Positions 25,746 through 34,796 of a DNA stretch of 64,000 nt are shown here, piece after piece. How positions within the stretch are numbered: the stretch's first letter is position 1; the number at the start of each line of letters is the position of its first letter. The DNA lies in contig NZ_URHZ01000003.1 in the NCBI RefSeq assembly GCF_900547735.1, positions 62,001 to 126,000 of the forward strand, given 5' to 3'. Under the pieces are notes generated by a model. It was not told the origin of the DNA and did not search any database. It was given only the letters and a program-made list of their open reading frames with translations. Source of the DNA: an uncultured Clostridium sp. (GTDB lineage: Bacteria; Bacillota; Clostridia; Lachnospirales; Lachnospiraceae). The position numbers and the translations under genes were made by a program.

Positions 25746-25928
25746 TTTCCCTCCGTTTGAATTATTTTTACTCTCTATATTATCATTAATTGGAGGTTAT
25801 TTTTAGGGGGTGGGGATGAAAAGTACTGGAAATATATGGAAGAAATTTATTTTTACTATCCATCTCCCGTTGAATCCATACAATAAGCGACGCGGTAACG
25901 TCACATCTCTCGTACAGGCCCCGTCGTA

Positions 25929-25996
25929 AATTGCGAAAGTAAAAGGAACAGATACGAACAAAAGATACGTCATCTGTTCCTTTTACTTTCGCAATT
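25929..25996. repeat. 25-bp perfect inverted repeat
   Basis: Arms 25929-25953 and 25972-25996 are exact reverse complements around an 18-nt spacer. The arms contain GCGAAAGTAAAAGGAACAGA. There is no T-run after either arm, so it is not a classic rho-independent terminator. No flanking direct repeat was found. Confidence 0.85.
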
Positions 25997-26066
25997 CCGC
26001 TCTGTTTTCATCTCCCTTCTTCTACGTCCCGAACACTAAAACTGTTCATGAATCATTTCTATCAAT

Positions 26067-26091
26067 AAAAAATGCAGCCCGATTGCATTTT
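26067..26091 (-). terminator. Terminator at the end of locus B
   Basis: Arms AAAATGCA (26069-26076) and TGCATTTT (26084-26091) around loop GCCCGAT; on the minus strand the hairpin is followed by TTTTTTATTG. It follows the last gene of locus B by 20 bp and matches the loop and layout of the locus A terminator at 5036-5062. Confidence 0.75.
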
Positions 26092-26110
26092 CTATGTTTA
26101 AGCCACTGAA

Positions 26111-27595
26111 TTATTCTGTTAGCTGCTTACTTTTCTTATGGCAAAGACTGACCGCCCTTGCTTTGACATATCCAAAGGACGGATTGCGAGTAATAATCGA
26201 CAAAAACAGATATGTCCCTCCCCCGATTACAAGCTGTACGGCAAGCTTCACAAAGCTGGTCAGCGGAAGGGCGCCTGCAAGGAACACGCAGCATCCCATT
26301 ACCCCGCTCATCCACAGTGCCGGAAAAATATCGGTTATCTGCATACGAAATGAGTAGTTCAGCAATGATTTATTAGGAAATGAATTCACCAGCAGCGAAA
26401 AGATGGACAGCGGCAAAGCACATACCGCAACAGCGAACACCCCATACCGAATCGACCAAATCAGGCAGATGACCGTGACTGCTTTTTTAATTATTTCCAG
26501 TTTTAAGCTGATATCGCTTCTCCCCATTGCCTGGATCACCTGTAAGTTGGCAGTGTGCAGCGGCCAGAATGCATAACTGAAGCACCCTATCCACATATAA
26601 GGGACCGCAGCGGACCATACATCTGTGTACAATAACCGAACCAGCGTAGAGGATACAACTGCCAGCCCCGTCATTGCCGGAAAAATCAGGTATGTGCTAA
26701 TGGAAATAGACTTTCTGACCAAAGCCCGCAGCGTTGTTTTATCACCATTCGCCGACGAATAGGCCGGAAAAAAAACACTCTGGATGGAAGTATTTACATT
26801 TGAAATGATCAGTTCGGGCAGATGATTACCGCGATTGTAAAAAGCCAGATCAGACTGTGTATATACTTTTCCGATCAACAGACTCCTCAGATTTTTGTAA
26901 AATGTGTCAATTAAATTTGATACAAATACTTTCCAGCCAAAAGAAAATAGCGGTCTGAACCGCCGGTAAGAAAAGCAGAAGCGCGGATGCCAGTCCAGCA
27001 TTTTCCATAAAATCACCGTATCCATAAGCTGATTTGTCAAAATCTGACCTACCAGGGCCCAAACTCCGTAACCGGCATATGCCATTCCAACACCGACAAA
27101 AGCCGAACATACAGTTCCGCCAATCGTGGCCTTAAAGAAAAGATGGAACCACATTTTTTTTGAAATATATGCCTGCTGAATTCCATTGATCCCCCCCAAA
27201 ACGATGGAAAGGGATAGAACCCGGATTACGGGGAGCATCTGAGGCATGTCATAAAAGTCCGCTACTGCTGAGGCAGAGAAAAACAGGCCGGTATATAGTA
27301 CAAGAGACATACAGATATTGAAAACAAATACCGTCGTGAAATCCAGGTCGTCTGCTTTTTGCTTCTGAATCAGCGCTGTAGATAAGCCGCTGCTGACAAA
27401 AACGTTCAAAATATTTGTGATCACGGTAATCAATGCGACTGTTCCATAAACAGAGGGTGCCAAGAGTCTGGCAAGAACTACCGAAACGATAAAACTGACT
27501 CCCTGGGCACCGAAGCGTTCAGCCAGGCGCCATAATATGTTTGTTGAAATAGAAGGATTGTCATAGGTATTTTTTTTATTCTTTTGCTGATTCAT
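26111..27595 (-). CDS. TuaB/WzxC-like polysaccharide flippase (MOP superfamily)
   Basis: 494 aa from the ATG at 27595, which overlaps the stop of the GT56 gene (ATGA). About 12-14 helices. The N-terminal ILWRLAERFGAQGVSFIVSVVLARLLAPSVYGTVAL is characteristic of the TuaB/WzxC/lipopolysaccharide exporter subgroup, different from the RfbX-like flippases of loci A and C. It exports the lipid-linked unit of locus B and is its last gene. Confidence 0.87.
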   Translation of the reverse strand: MNQQKNKKNTYDNPSISTNILWRLAERFGAQGVSFIVSVVLARLLAPSVYGTVALITVITNILNVFVSSGLSTALIQKQKADDLDFTTVFVFNICMSLVLYTGLFFSASAVADFYDMPQMLPVIRVLSLSIVLGGINGIQQAYISKKMWFHLFFKATIGGTVCSAFVGVGMAYAGYGVWALVGQILTNQLMDTVILWKMLDWHPRFCFSYRRFRPLFSFGWKVFVSNLIDTFYKNLRSLLIGKVYTQSDLAFYNRGNHLPELIISNVNTSIQSVFFPAYSSANGDKTTLRALVRKSISISTYLIFPAMTGLAVVSSTLVRLLYTDVWSAAVPYMWIGCFSYAFWPLHTANLQVIQAMGRSDISLKLEIIKKAVTVICLIWSIRYGVFAVAVCALPLSIFSLLVNSFPNKSLLNYSFRMQITDIFPALWMSGVMGCCVFLAGALPLTSFVKLAVQLVIGGGTYLFLSIITRNPSFGYVKARAVSLCHKKSKQLTE

Positions 27596-28716
27596 TGTTC
27601 TTCTTTGTTCCTGTCTGACGTCATAACCAGGAACAGCAGTTTCCACTTATCCCGGATTAGATTAATATCGGTATATTTTTGTATTAAAGCCATATTTTTT
27701 TTCTTAACATCCGGGGAATAATTCCGGAAGGTCTCAAAGTTTTCCTTTGAGAGATTAAATGCATTTTCTACCCGAAAGCCTCTTCCCTCATAATTCGCCC
27801 ACATCGTCGTGTCATTTCGGATATAGATCTTCACCCCCGAAGCCAGGGCAATGGCAATGTTCCCCATGGCCTGCTGCCTGTCATTAAAAAATATCCCTAT
27901 ATCCATTTCGCTGATAAAATCAGAGTATGTTTCTCCGTCCATCGACTCAGTAATAGGAACGACTTTATCTTCCCCGAAAATTCCGACTGCAGTCTGAATG
28001 ATTTTCTCTCGATATTCTTCAAAACCTTTAAATCCATATGTAAGCGGAATGTAAAGCTTTAAGTCTTCATCCGCAAATGCCTTTAGTTCCTCGAGCGCTT
28101 CGGCATGACAATTGGTCACGGTCGCGGAGTTTCCAAGCATCACTTTTACCGTCTTGTTCCCACTGCCTTTTTTATTGCCTCTCTCCGTCAGTTTCTGCAT
28201 CACTCCGGGACGCTGGATAGGAAGCGGGTAACTCAGAGAAAAGTGCTTTCCTGTGACATGGTACCACTGACGCGCCAGCGGCAGATCTTTATCTACCAGG
28301 GTTGCCACGTAACCAATCTGACAGGCATATTTTTGCTTCAGGTATTCCGTCAGTTTAACGCCCCAGCGGTTCGATTTTTCATTATGGCGGTATATATCGC
28401 CTCCCCAGATGACCCAGCATGTTTTCTCCAACCATTCTTTTTTTCTGGAAATAAAAATGAAATGTTTAAAATTAAATAAGCCATGCAGGATAATTGCATC
28501 ACATTCATCGAGATTTTTAATATACTTAAAGAAATTTTTAGGGTTAATTACCTCTGCATGTCCTTCCGCCTGATTTAACCCTATCGGAGCCAAAGAATTC
28601 TTACGTTTTGCATGTCCTGTACAGAACTTGTGCTCTCTCCCATCAAAACATGTATTAATCAACATATACATATCCTGTGTATACATTGTCTGCGCCATTA
28701 CATGTGTAATATTCAT
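27592..28716 (-). CDS. GT56 (WecF-like) 4-amino-4,6-dideoxyhexose transferase
   Basis: 374 aa. It aligns by motif with WecF, the TDP-Fuc4NAc:lipid II transferase: HVMAQTMYTQDMY-like start, CWVIWGGDIYRHNE, VMLGNSATVTNCHAEALEEL, YIPLTYGF and DIGIFFNDRQQAMGNIAIALASG. This is important for the locus because it predicts that the sugar made by RmlA, RmlB and the DegT aminotransferase is a TDP-Fuc4N type donor with an acyl group on N4. Acts at the cytoplasmic face. It is followed directly by the flippase. Confidence 0.8.
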   Translation of the reverse strand: MNITHVMAQTMYTQDMYMLINTCFDGREHKFCTGHAKRKNSLAPIGLNQAEGHAEVINPKNFFKYIKNLDECDAIILHGLFNFKHFIFISRKKEWLEKTCWVIWGGDIYRHNEKSNRWGVKLTEYLKQKYACQIGYVATLVDKDLPLARQWYHVTGKHFSLSYPLPIQRPGVMQKLTERGNKKGSGNKTVKVMLGNSATVTNCHAEALEELKAFADEDLKLYIPLTYGFKGFEEYREKIIQTAVGIFGEDKVVPITESMDGETYSDFISEMDIGIFFNDRQQAMGNIAIALASGVKIYIRNDTTMWANYEGRGFRVENAFNLSKENFETFRNYSPDVKKKNMALIQKYTDINLIRDKWKLLFLVMTSDRNKEEQ

Positions 28717-28754
28717 CTTTGCTTCCTTTCCGCAAATTTACATTAATTCATCAT

Positions 28755-29225
28755 TTACATCCTGTTTTTTATCATTTTATATAGCCAGATGACGGCATTT
28801 ACAACACAAATGGCTGTCAAAAATCCAATTGCATCCACCAGCACATCCTGGAATCTTGCATTTCTCCCATTTACAAAATACTGATGAAACTCGTCAATAC
28901 ATCCGTAAAGAAAACAAAGCAGCGCTGACAAAAACGAACATTTTAGAACGTGTATCCATGTCAGCTCCTTCTGTTTTGAAAGCAGATAGGAATGCGTAAC
29001 ACCTCCCAACAGGCCAAAAAGCGTTATATGGCCAAGCTGCCTGACATTCCACTCCCAGATAAGGAACCGTCCGTAGAACTCTCCATTCTCATCTTCCCTT
29101 AACATTCCAAGAATCCTTCCCGCCATATCGCTGAAATAGTGAGAAGAAGCTCCGGCCTGACTAGAAAACAGGAAAATAAGAAGCATCATACCGATGACAC
29201 AGAGCAATAGAATTTTTCGCCGCAT
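28755..29225 (-). CDS. VanZ-like membrane protein inside locus B
   Basis: 156 aa, four hydrophobic segments, with the VanZ signature GHITLFGLLGG ... YGCIDEFHQYFVNGRNARFQDVLVDAIG. Shorter than the stand-alone VanZ at 3941. VanZ-like proteins are frequent in Gram-positive polysaccharide loci, where their role is unknown. GGAGG precedes the start. Confidence 0.78.
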   Translation of the reverse strand: MRRKILLLCVIGMMLLIFLFSSQAGASSHYFSDMAGRILGMLREDENGEFYGRFLIWEWNVRQLGHITLFGLLGGVTHSYLLSKQKELTWIHVLKCSFLSALLCFLYGCIDEFHQYFVNGRNARFQDVLVDAIGFLTAICVVNAVIWLYKMIKNRM

Positions 29226-29254
29226 AATAAACCTCCAGTTTTATTGATTTCATT

Positions 29255-30727
29255 TTACAACGGGATATTCCCGTGTTTTTTCCGGAGTATTTTGGCTTTA
29301 TTGAATCGTTTTTTCCTTAAGGCATCATTTAAAAGAGTATAAATTGTTTCTCTTGTTTCGGACGGCTGGATTACCTGATCGATATAACCCATTTCAAGTC
29401 CGTGTTTGTAATTGATGACCTCGGTCTTATATTCTGTTTTTTTCTCCTCTAAGAAATCTGCCCTTTCTTTTCCCGACAGACTTTTCAGTTCTTTTGCATA
29501 TAATATCTCGACCGCACCGTCTTCTCCCATTACGGCCACCTCGGCTGTCGGCCATGCTATCACAAAATCGGCTCCCAGGTGTTTGCTGTTCATCGCAATA
29601 TAAGCTCCACCGTAAGCTTTTCTCAATATGATATTGATCTTCGGAACGGTTGCCTCTGAAAAAGCATAAAGCAATTTTGCCCCGTGACGGATAATGCCCT
29701 TTGTTTCCTGTGAACTTCCCGGCAGATATCCCGGCACATCCGTAAACGTGATTAATGGTATCCCGAACGCATCACAAAAACGGACAAATCTTGCCGCTTT
29801 ATCACTCGTGTCACAGTCCAGACTTCCCGCGAGATATCTGGGCTGGTTAGCAACCACACCGATAGTCGTCCCGCACAGAGAAGCAAATCCGACTACGATT
29901 GATTGTGCAAATTCAGGCGAAACCTCCATAAAAGTTTCGTCATCCATTACTGCGCGAATCACTTCCCTGACATCGTATCCGATACGGGTATTCTCCGGTA
30001 TTTCAATCTCCCCGGATTTTTTTTCAAATAAATCCTTCCTTGGCAAAGTGGCTTTCTCTTCACAGTTTTTCGGCAGCATACCAACCAGACGGCGCAGTTC
30101 CTGAAAACAGGTTTCTTCATCCTGATAGCAGAAATGAGAGACTCCGCTTTCCCTGGTATGAACTTTGTAGCCTCCCAGTTCCTCTGCCGTTATGCTGCTG
30201 CCCGTTACGCTTTTCACGACCTTGGGTCCGGTAATATACATTTGTGCAATGTTCTCGACCATAAAAACAAAATCCGTGATTCCCGGGGAATACACTGCTC
30301 CGCCGGCACAAGGCCCTAAAATCACAGAAATCTGAGGAATGAACCCGGAGGCCATCACGTTCCTGTAAAATATTTCCCCATAACCGGCCAGCGAATCAAT
30401 TCCTTCCTGAATTCTTGCACCACCGGAATCATTAATTGTAATAAACGGACATTTTTTACTTATTGCAACATCCTGCGCCCTGGCAATATTTTCTCCGATT
30501 TTCATGCCGAGAGTGCCGCCGCGGTATGTAAAATCCTGCGCTGCGACAATTACTTTTTTCCCATTCACTCTGCCTTCGCAAATCAAAACGCCGATTCTTC
30601 GTCCCTTATCGAAAAGCTCCTTATATTTACCATCGTCGAATAATTGCTCCAGCCGTTCCGTCACAAACAATTTGCCTTTTGCATGCTGTTTTTGCTTTGC
30701 AGCCTCTATTTTATTTATCTCATCCAT
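29255..30727 (-). CDS. Acyl-CoA carboxyltransferase (PccB/AccD5-like)
   Basis: 490 aa from the ATG at 30727, overlapping the polymerase stop by 8 bp. Both crotonase-like carboxyltransferase halves are present: NDSGGARIQEGIDSLAGYGEIF and GPCAGGAVYSPGITDF in the N half; TFTDVPGYLPGSSQE, RKAYGGAYIAMNSK and AVMGEDGAVEILYAKEL in the C half. In the family it moves CO2 between biotin and propionyl- or acetyl-CoA, or acts in methylmalonyl-CoA decarboxylase. No biotin carboxylase or biotin carrier gene is in the locus. It probably makes the malonyl-type extender for the acyl chain built here. Confidence 0.8.
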   Translation of the reverse strand: MDEINKIEAAKQKQHAKGKLFVTERLEQLFDDGKYKELFDKGRRIGVLICEGRVNGKKVIVAAQDFTYRGGTLGMKIGENIARAQDVAISKKCPFITINDSGGARIQEGIDSLAGYGEIFYRNVMASGFIPQISVILGPCAGGAVYSPGITDFVFMVENIAQMYITGPKVVKSVTGSSITAEELGGYKVHTRESGVSHFCYQDEETCFQELRRLVGMLPKNCEEKATLPRKDLFEKKSGEIEIPENTRIGYDVREVIRAVMDDETFMEVSPEFAQSIVVGFASLCGTTIGVVANQPRYLAGSLDCDTSDKAARFVRFCDAFGIPLITFTDVPGYLPGSSQETKGIIRHGAKLLYAFSEATVPKINIILRKAYGGAYIAMNSKHLGADFVIAWPTAEVAVMGEDGAVEILYAKELKSLSGKERADFLEEKKTEYKTEVINYKHGLEMGYIDQVIQPSETRETIYTLLNDALRKKRFNKAKILRKKHGNIPL

Positions 30728-31994
30728 TTTTATCCTCTGTATATTTTTTTCGTTCCTCTTTGAATACAAAAAATAGATATGCTATCAGCATCCAAAATTG
30801 AGGATAGCCCCAAAACGTATCCGACAGAAATAATTTTGCGTTCGCCGAAAGAAGGATGCAGATGACGAATGCCTGCTCATCCCTGGCACTGATTAAAACC
30901 TGTATGCTTTTGATTCCAATAATCAGGAACACAATAATCCCAAGCAGCCAGCCGAAATCGATAATCATTTCCAGAAAAATATTATGGCAGTATCCCCAAT
31001 AATAGTATGGTGTGATAAACTGCCGGTCCCCGAATGCGCCGTATCCCAGGAACGGCATGTTTTTTATAGCCTCGGAAGCAAGCGAGTAAATGGCGTCCCT
31101 GCCGTTGTCACTGGTTATATCTCCGCTGAGAAACATTTGAATTGTTCTTGCATCAATGCCGGAAAGCCCTGATAAAATATCATAATAAAACGCGTTAAAC
31201 AAAATGCCGAGAAGTACCGCCGCCGCGGTAATCATAATTTTTTTATGAATCGGGACAACCGAAAATTCTTTAAAAAGATAGAGAATTCCAAAAACGAGCA
31301 GGCACACTATGCACCCGCGGGAACCTCCCGTCAATGCCAATACTGTTGATATACAGCCTAAAATTAAGTAAATTTTTCTTTTTTCCCTTATAAAAAGTCC
31401 AAAAAAAATAGTGGCACAGAAAATAACCGTGTAACCAAAACCCAAATTGTAACTCTGTTCAATGGATTCTCCCGCAGCATTTAAAACGGTCCAATACCCA
31501 TCGCTGACTGCTTTTATGAACTGATAGCCGCTGTAAAGTAATAACAGGAGTGAGGCGTATTTAAGATTTTCTATCAGCCTCTTGCTGTTCCTGCTGGCCG
31601 TTACAGCAAGAAAACCAAAAATCGCTCCACTGTCAGGCCGGAACACATCCTCCCAAATCCCATATGTATCCCAAAAAAAGAAACGGTCATAATTCGGATG
31701 CAAAAATAACGTGAGTGCAAAAAGGAATACTGTTGCACACAGAACCAGTAAAAAGCTCCACAAAGATTTATCGATCTTTCTTTTTGATATCATCAGAATC
31801 AAAATAAGAATAAGCGGCATATATATGATTAAATTTGCGAATAAAACATATTGGCTCTGTAATCTGGCAACGGCCAAAACCCTTCTCACTGCAAGCCTGA
31901 CCAAACCACTTGAAAAATACAGACAGATAAACCAGGTAATCGCCTTATCATAATCTATATGTACGAAATTTAACCGGATTTTCAGTTTATCCAT
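30720..31994 (-). CDS. Wzy-like polymerase / O-antigen ligase-like membrane protein, locus B
   Basis: 424 aa with about 10-12 membrane helices. The late loop FLGYGAFGDRQFITPYYYWGYCHNIFLEMIIDFGWLLGIIV matches the O-antigen polymerase/ligase pattern (G.G....P..HN.ylq...e.G..g). It polymerises the locus B repeat units outside the membrane. It lies between the AMP ligase and the carboxyltransferase. Confidence 0.8.
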   Translation of the reverse strand: MDKLKIRLNFVHIDYDKAITWFICLYFSSGLVRLAVRRVLAVARLQSQYVLFANLIIYMPLILILILMISKRKIDKSLWSFLLVLCATVFLFALTLFLHPNYDRFFFWDTYGIWEDVFRPDSGAIFGFLAVTASRNSKRLIENLKYASLLLLLYSGYQFIKAVSDGYWTVLNAAGESIEQSYNLGFGYTVIFCATIFFGLFIREKRKIYLILGCISTVLALTGGSRGCIVCLLVFGILYLFKEFSVVPIHKKIMITAAAVLLGILFNAFYYDILSGLSGIDARTIQMFLSGDITSDNGRDAIYSLASEAIKNMPFLGYGAFGDRQFITPYYYWGYCHNIFLEMIIDFGWLLGIIVFLIIGIKSIQVLISARDEQAFVICILLSANAKLFLSDTFWGYPQFWMLIAYLFFVFKEERKKYTEDKNG

Positions 31995-32077
31995 AATACA
32001 TCAACTCCAATACTCATATATATACCTGCTCCATTCTATATTTCCGTCTCTACTGCCTGTCTCCACGCTGCCGGAAT

Positions 32078-33472
32078 TTAATTCAAATTTTTGTACAGAA
32101 TTTTTCCCGACTCATTTTTGGGAAGTTCCTCAATGACCGACACTTCAAATGCAGAGGCATTCAAATTCAATTTTTCTGCAAGGTAAGCCGGAATTTTATT
32201 CTTCAGCGCTCCGTCTACGATAAAAATCTTCATTTTTTCGTCATTTCCGGTACAGGCGCATTCACAGCTAAATCCTTCTTTTATGATCCGCTCCGACTGA
32301 TCCAGGCTGATACGAAGCCCAAACAGCTTTAAAAACCGTTTTTTTCTTCCAATTATGTAGTAAAAGCCATCCGCATCACGTTTTGCAATATCGCCTGTGT
32401 GATATTCGCCGGACCACTCATCGCCTTTAAGCAAATCCTCACGGCAGATCCCGTATCCCATAGTGACGTTCGGACCGCGGTATCCTAATTCTCCCTGTGC
32501 CTCCGGCTTCTCTATTTCATTTCCGTTTACATCCAGCAGAAACAGTTCACCTTCCGGAATCGCTTTGCCAATGCTGCCGATTTTCTCCCGTGCCATTTCC
32601 GGCGGTAAATACGCCATTCTGGCGCTTGTCTCCGTCGTGCCAAACGTAGCACAGAAACGTTTGCCAGCGTTTTCCGAATACTCTGCCAGCGTTTTGAACA
32701 TATCGTCGGTCAGTTTTCCTCCGCCTTCCGATAAAGTTTTTAAATCAGGCAGATCCATTCTGGTAAACTTAAGTTTCATCATAATTTCATAGCTGTAAGG
32801 TACGCCGGTGAAATTTGAACCATGGTTTTCTTTTATAAAATCCCAGAATTCTGTACTCATCAGATTGTTTTTAATCAGTAAAACCGTGGCTCCGACTATG
32901 AAATGACTGTTTATTACGTTCAGGCCCATCGTATACTGTACCGGTAAGTCCATAATACAATTCTCACCGCTCGTCCATCCAAAAACAGCCGCTACATTCC
33001 TGGCATTTGCTTCCAGATTTCCATACTTATACCTGACCAGCTTGGGGCTGCCGGTGGAACCGGAAGTTGTCATCAGTAATGCAAGCTTCTCATGAATTGG
33101 ATAGACATCATAGTTTGATCTTAAAAGACTGTAGCCATATTTTGAATAAATTATGTCGCCGTTGCAACGCGTTTTCTGAGCATCGGGAATCCAGTAATAA
33201 TACGGTGTGTACATCGTATCCAGTTCTTCCAGCAAAGAGGAATCAATTGCTGCGCTTAATAAAAGCGGCACTACCCTGACACTTTCAAATGCGGCAATTC
33301 CTGCCAAAGCACCCGCTGTATTCTCACACAGGCAGAATACGACGCTGCGCATCAGTTTCAGTTCTTCCACCTCTGTGATAAAATCGCACAATTCTCCATA
33401 AGTCAGCTGTGTTCCGCTGTCATCATGTATTGCTGTTTTATTTCTTTCAACGTTTTCTATATCTAAAAACAT
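32078..33472 (-). CDS. AMP-dependent acyl-CoA/acyl-ACP synthetase
   Basis: 464 aa ANL-superfamily ligase. Core motifs: LLMTTSGSTGSPKLVRYKYG (phosphate loop), FGTTETSARM (A5), YHTGDIAKRDADGFYYIIGRKKRFLKLFGLR (A7-A8 hinge) and the catalytic Lys near the end in LPKNESGKILYK (A10). Shorter than most acyl-CoA synthetases. Lying beside two acyl carrier proteins it most likely loads a small carboxylic acid on one of them. Confidence 0.85.
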   Translation of the reverse strand: MFLDIENVERNKTAIHDDSGTQLTYGELCDFITEVEELKLMRSVVFCLCENTAGALAGIAAFESVRVVPLLLSAAIDSSLLEELDTMYTPYYYWIPDAQKTRCNGDIIYSKYGYSLLRSNYDVYPIHEKLALLMTTSGSTGSPKLVRYKYGNLEANARNVAAVFGWTSGENCIMDLPVQYTMGLNVINSHFIVGATVLLIKNNLMSTEFWDFIKENHGSNFTGVPYSYEIMMKLKFTRMDLPDLKTLSEGGGKLTDDMFKTLAEYSENAGKRFCATFGTTETSARMAYLPPEMAREKIGSIGKAIPEGELFLLDVNGNEIEKPEAQGELGYRGPNVTMGYGICREDLLKGDEWSGEYHTGDIAKRDADGFYYIIGRKKRFLKLFGLRISLDQSERIIKEGFSCECACTGNDEKMKIFIVDGALKNKIPAYLAEKLNLNASAFEVSVIEELPKNESGKILYKNLN

Positions 33473-33487
33473 AGTAAACCTCCACCT

Positions 33488-34240
33488 TTACATTATTGTA
33501 CAGCCGTCAACAGCCAGCGTTTGTCCTGATACATATTCAGACAAGTCAGACGCAAAAAAAGCACATGCCCGGGCTATGTCTTTTGGTTCAGCCAGTCTCC
33601 CCATACAAATATTTTTAATTCTGGCTTCCAATTTGTCCTGATCCGCCTGTTCCATCATTGGTGTCCTGGTAAGGCCGGGAGCTATGGAGTTTACCCTTAC
33701 CTTCTTTTCAGCCAATTCTTTGGCTGCTGATTTAGTCAGTGAAATAACCGCACCTTTGGTTGCCGAGTATACCAGCTGGCCGCGGTTTCCCCGGACTCCG
33801 ACCATAGAAGAAATATTCACAATACTTCCTCCCATGGGCTGTCTCCACATAACTCTGCCGACCGCCTGCAGCATATTAATGGTTCCTATCACATTCACAT
33901 TGAACATCATATCCATATTTTTTCTGCTGATCATGCCAATGAGTTCGTTAAACTCCACCCCGGCGTTGTTGATAAGAACATCAATCCGGCCGCATTCTTT
34001 TTTTATCCGCATCACCGCCGTTTTCACCGCCGCTTCATCTGTTATGTCAAAATAAGAGGCACGTATTTTACCCGGAAGCTTTTCATCAAATTCCCGCAGC
34101 CAGTCGTCCATACAGCCTTCCCGCGCGTCATTTGCATAAACCGTGGCCCCCAGTTCGGCAAACAGTTCTGCGATTGCCCTTCCAATCCCTCTTCCCGCGC
34201 CTGTAATCAGGCAAATCTTTTGTTCGAGAAGTTTTTCCAT
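33488..34240 (-). CDS. SDR-family 3-oxoacyl-ACP reductase-like enzyme (FabG-like)
   Basis: 250 aa classical SDR. NAD(P) motif LITGAGRGIGRAIAELF, NNAG (VLINNAGVEF), Ser in NISSMVG, Tyr/Lys in YSATKGA, then VNSIAPGLTRTPM and the C-terminal SGQTLAVDG typical for FabG. It probably reduces a 3-ketoacyl-ACP made by the KAS III of this locus to 3-hydroxyacyl-ACP. Strong AGGAGG ribosome site. Confidence 0.85.
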   Translation of the reverse strand: MEKLLEQKICLITGAGRGIGRAIAELFAELGATVYANDAREGCMDDWLREFDEKLPGKIRASYFDITDEAAVKTAVMRIKKECGRIDVLINNAGVEFNELIGMISRKNMDMMFNVNVIGTINMLQAVGRVMWRQPMGGSIVNISSMVGVRGNRGQLVYSATKGAVISLTKSAAKELAEKKVRVNSIAPGLTRTPMMEQADQDKLEARIKNICMGRLAEPKDIARACAFFASDLSEYVSGQTLAVDGCTIM

Positions 34241-34254
34241 TCACTAAATCCTCC

Positions 34255-34494
34255 TCAGATTTCTACGCCGTTCTTCCGGAGTATTTCCAGACCATTGAGA
34301 TAGGAGCCATAATGAAGGATATCTTCTGTCTCAAACATTGTATCAAAAGTATCTTCTAATTCTGAAATCAGATTCAGGTGAGCAACTGAATCCCATTTAC
34401 CTACTTTTCCAAAAACAAAATCTTCTCCCAATTCGCTTTTATCTACTGTAAATACGTTAACGAATATGTCATCATAAAGTTCTCTGTTATTCAT
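34255..34494 (-). CDS. Acyl carrier protein, second copy
   Basis: 79 aa, acidic, four-helix ACP pattern. The phosphopantetheine serine is S36 in GKWDSVAHLNLI. It follows the first ACP gene by 22 bp. Two different ACPs in one sugar-modification operon suggest that starter and product, or two pathway steps, use different carriers. Confidence 0.85.
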   Translation of the reverse strand: MNNRELYDDIFVNVFTVDKSELGEDFVFGKVGKWDSVAHLNLISELEDTFDTMFETEDILHYGSYLNGLEILRKNGVEI

Positions 34495-34516
34495 ACTTAT
34501 CCTCCGTGTAGCTGTT

Positions 34517-34741
34517 CTACTTCATGCAATCCAGAATATCCGCGACTGTCTGGAATTTTTTCACGACATCGCCTGTAAGCTTTACTCCGCATTCGTCATC
34601 CATCATAACAATCAGAGACAGTTTCGCCATTGAATCATATTCCTCTATGTCGGCTAACTTCATCTCCGGAGTAAGGGATCCCTCATCTAAATCCAATGTT
34701 TCTTCCAACAGCGCTAATTTTTCTTTTTCACTCATCATCAT
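34517..34741 (-). CDS. Acyl carrier protein, first copy
   Basis: 74 aa with phosphopantetheine serine S37 in EEYDSMAKLSLIVMMDDE. Ribosome site AGGAGG lies just upstream; three consecutive ATG codons make the exact start uncertain by one or two residues. It lies between an SDR reductase and the second ACP. Confidence 0.85.
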   Translation of the reverse strand: MMMSEKEKLALLEETLDLDEGSLTPEMKLADIEEYDSMAKLSLIVMMDDECGVKLTGDVVKKFQTVADILDCMK

Positions 34742-34796
34742 TTCCTCCTGTCGTATTTTATTTAATTACGCCGGCTGGCTAATCCTGTCTTCCAAA

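Larger units (their letters stand above)
25746..26110. other. Boundary between locus B end and recombinase A
   Basis: 365 bp. It contains the terminator of locus B (26067-26091), a 25-bp perfect inverted repeat (25929-25996) and AT-rich DNA upstream of the recombinase that probably holds its promoter, though no convincing -35/-10 pair was found. No gene seen. Confidence 0.5.
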
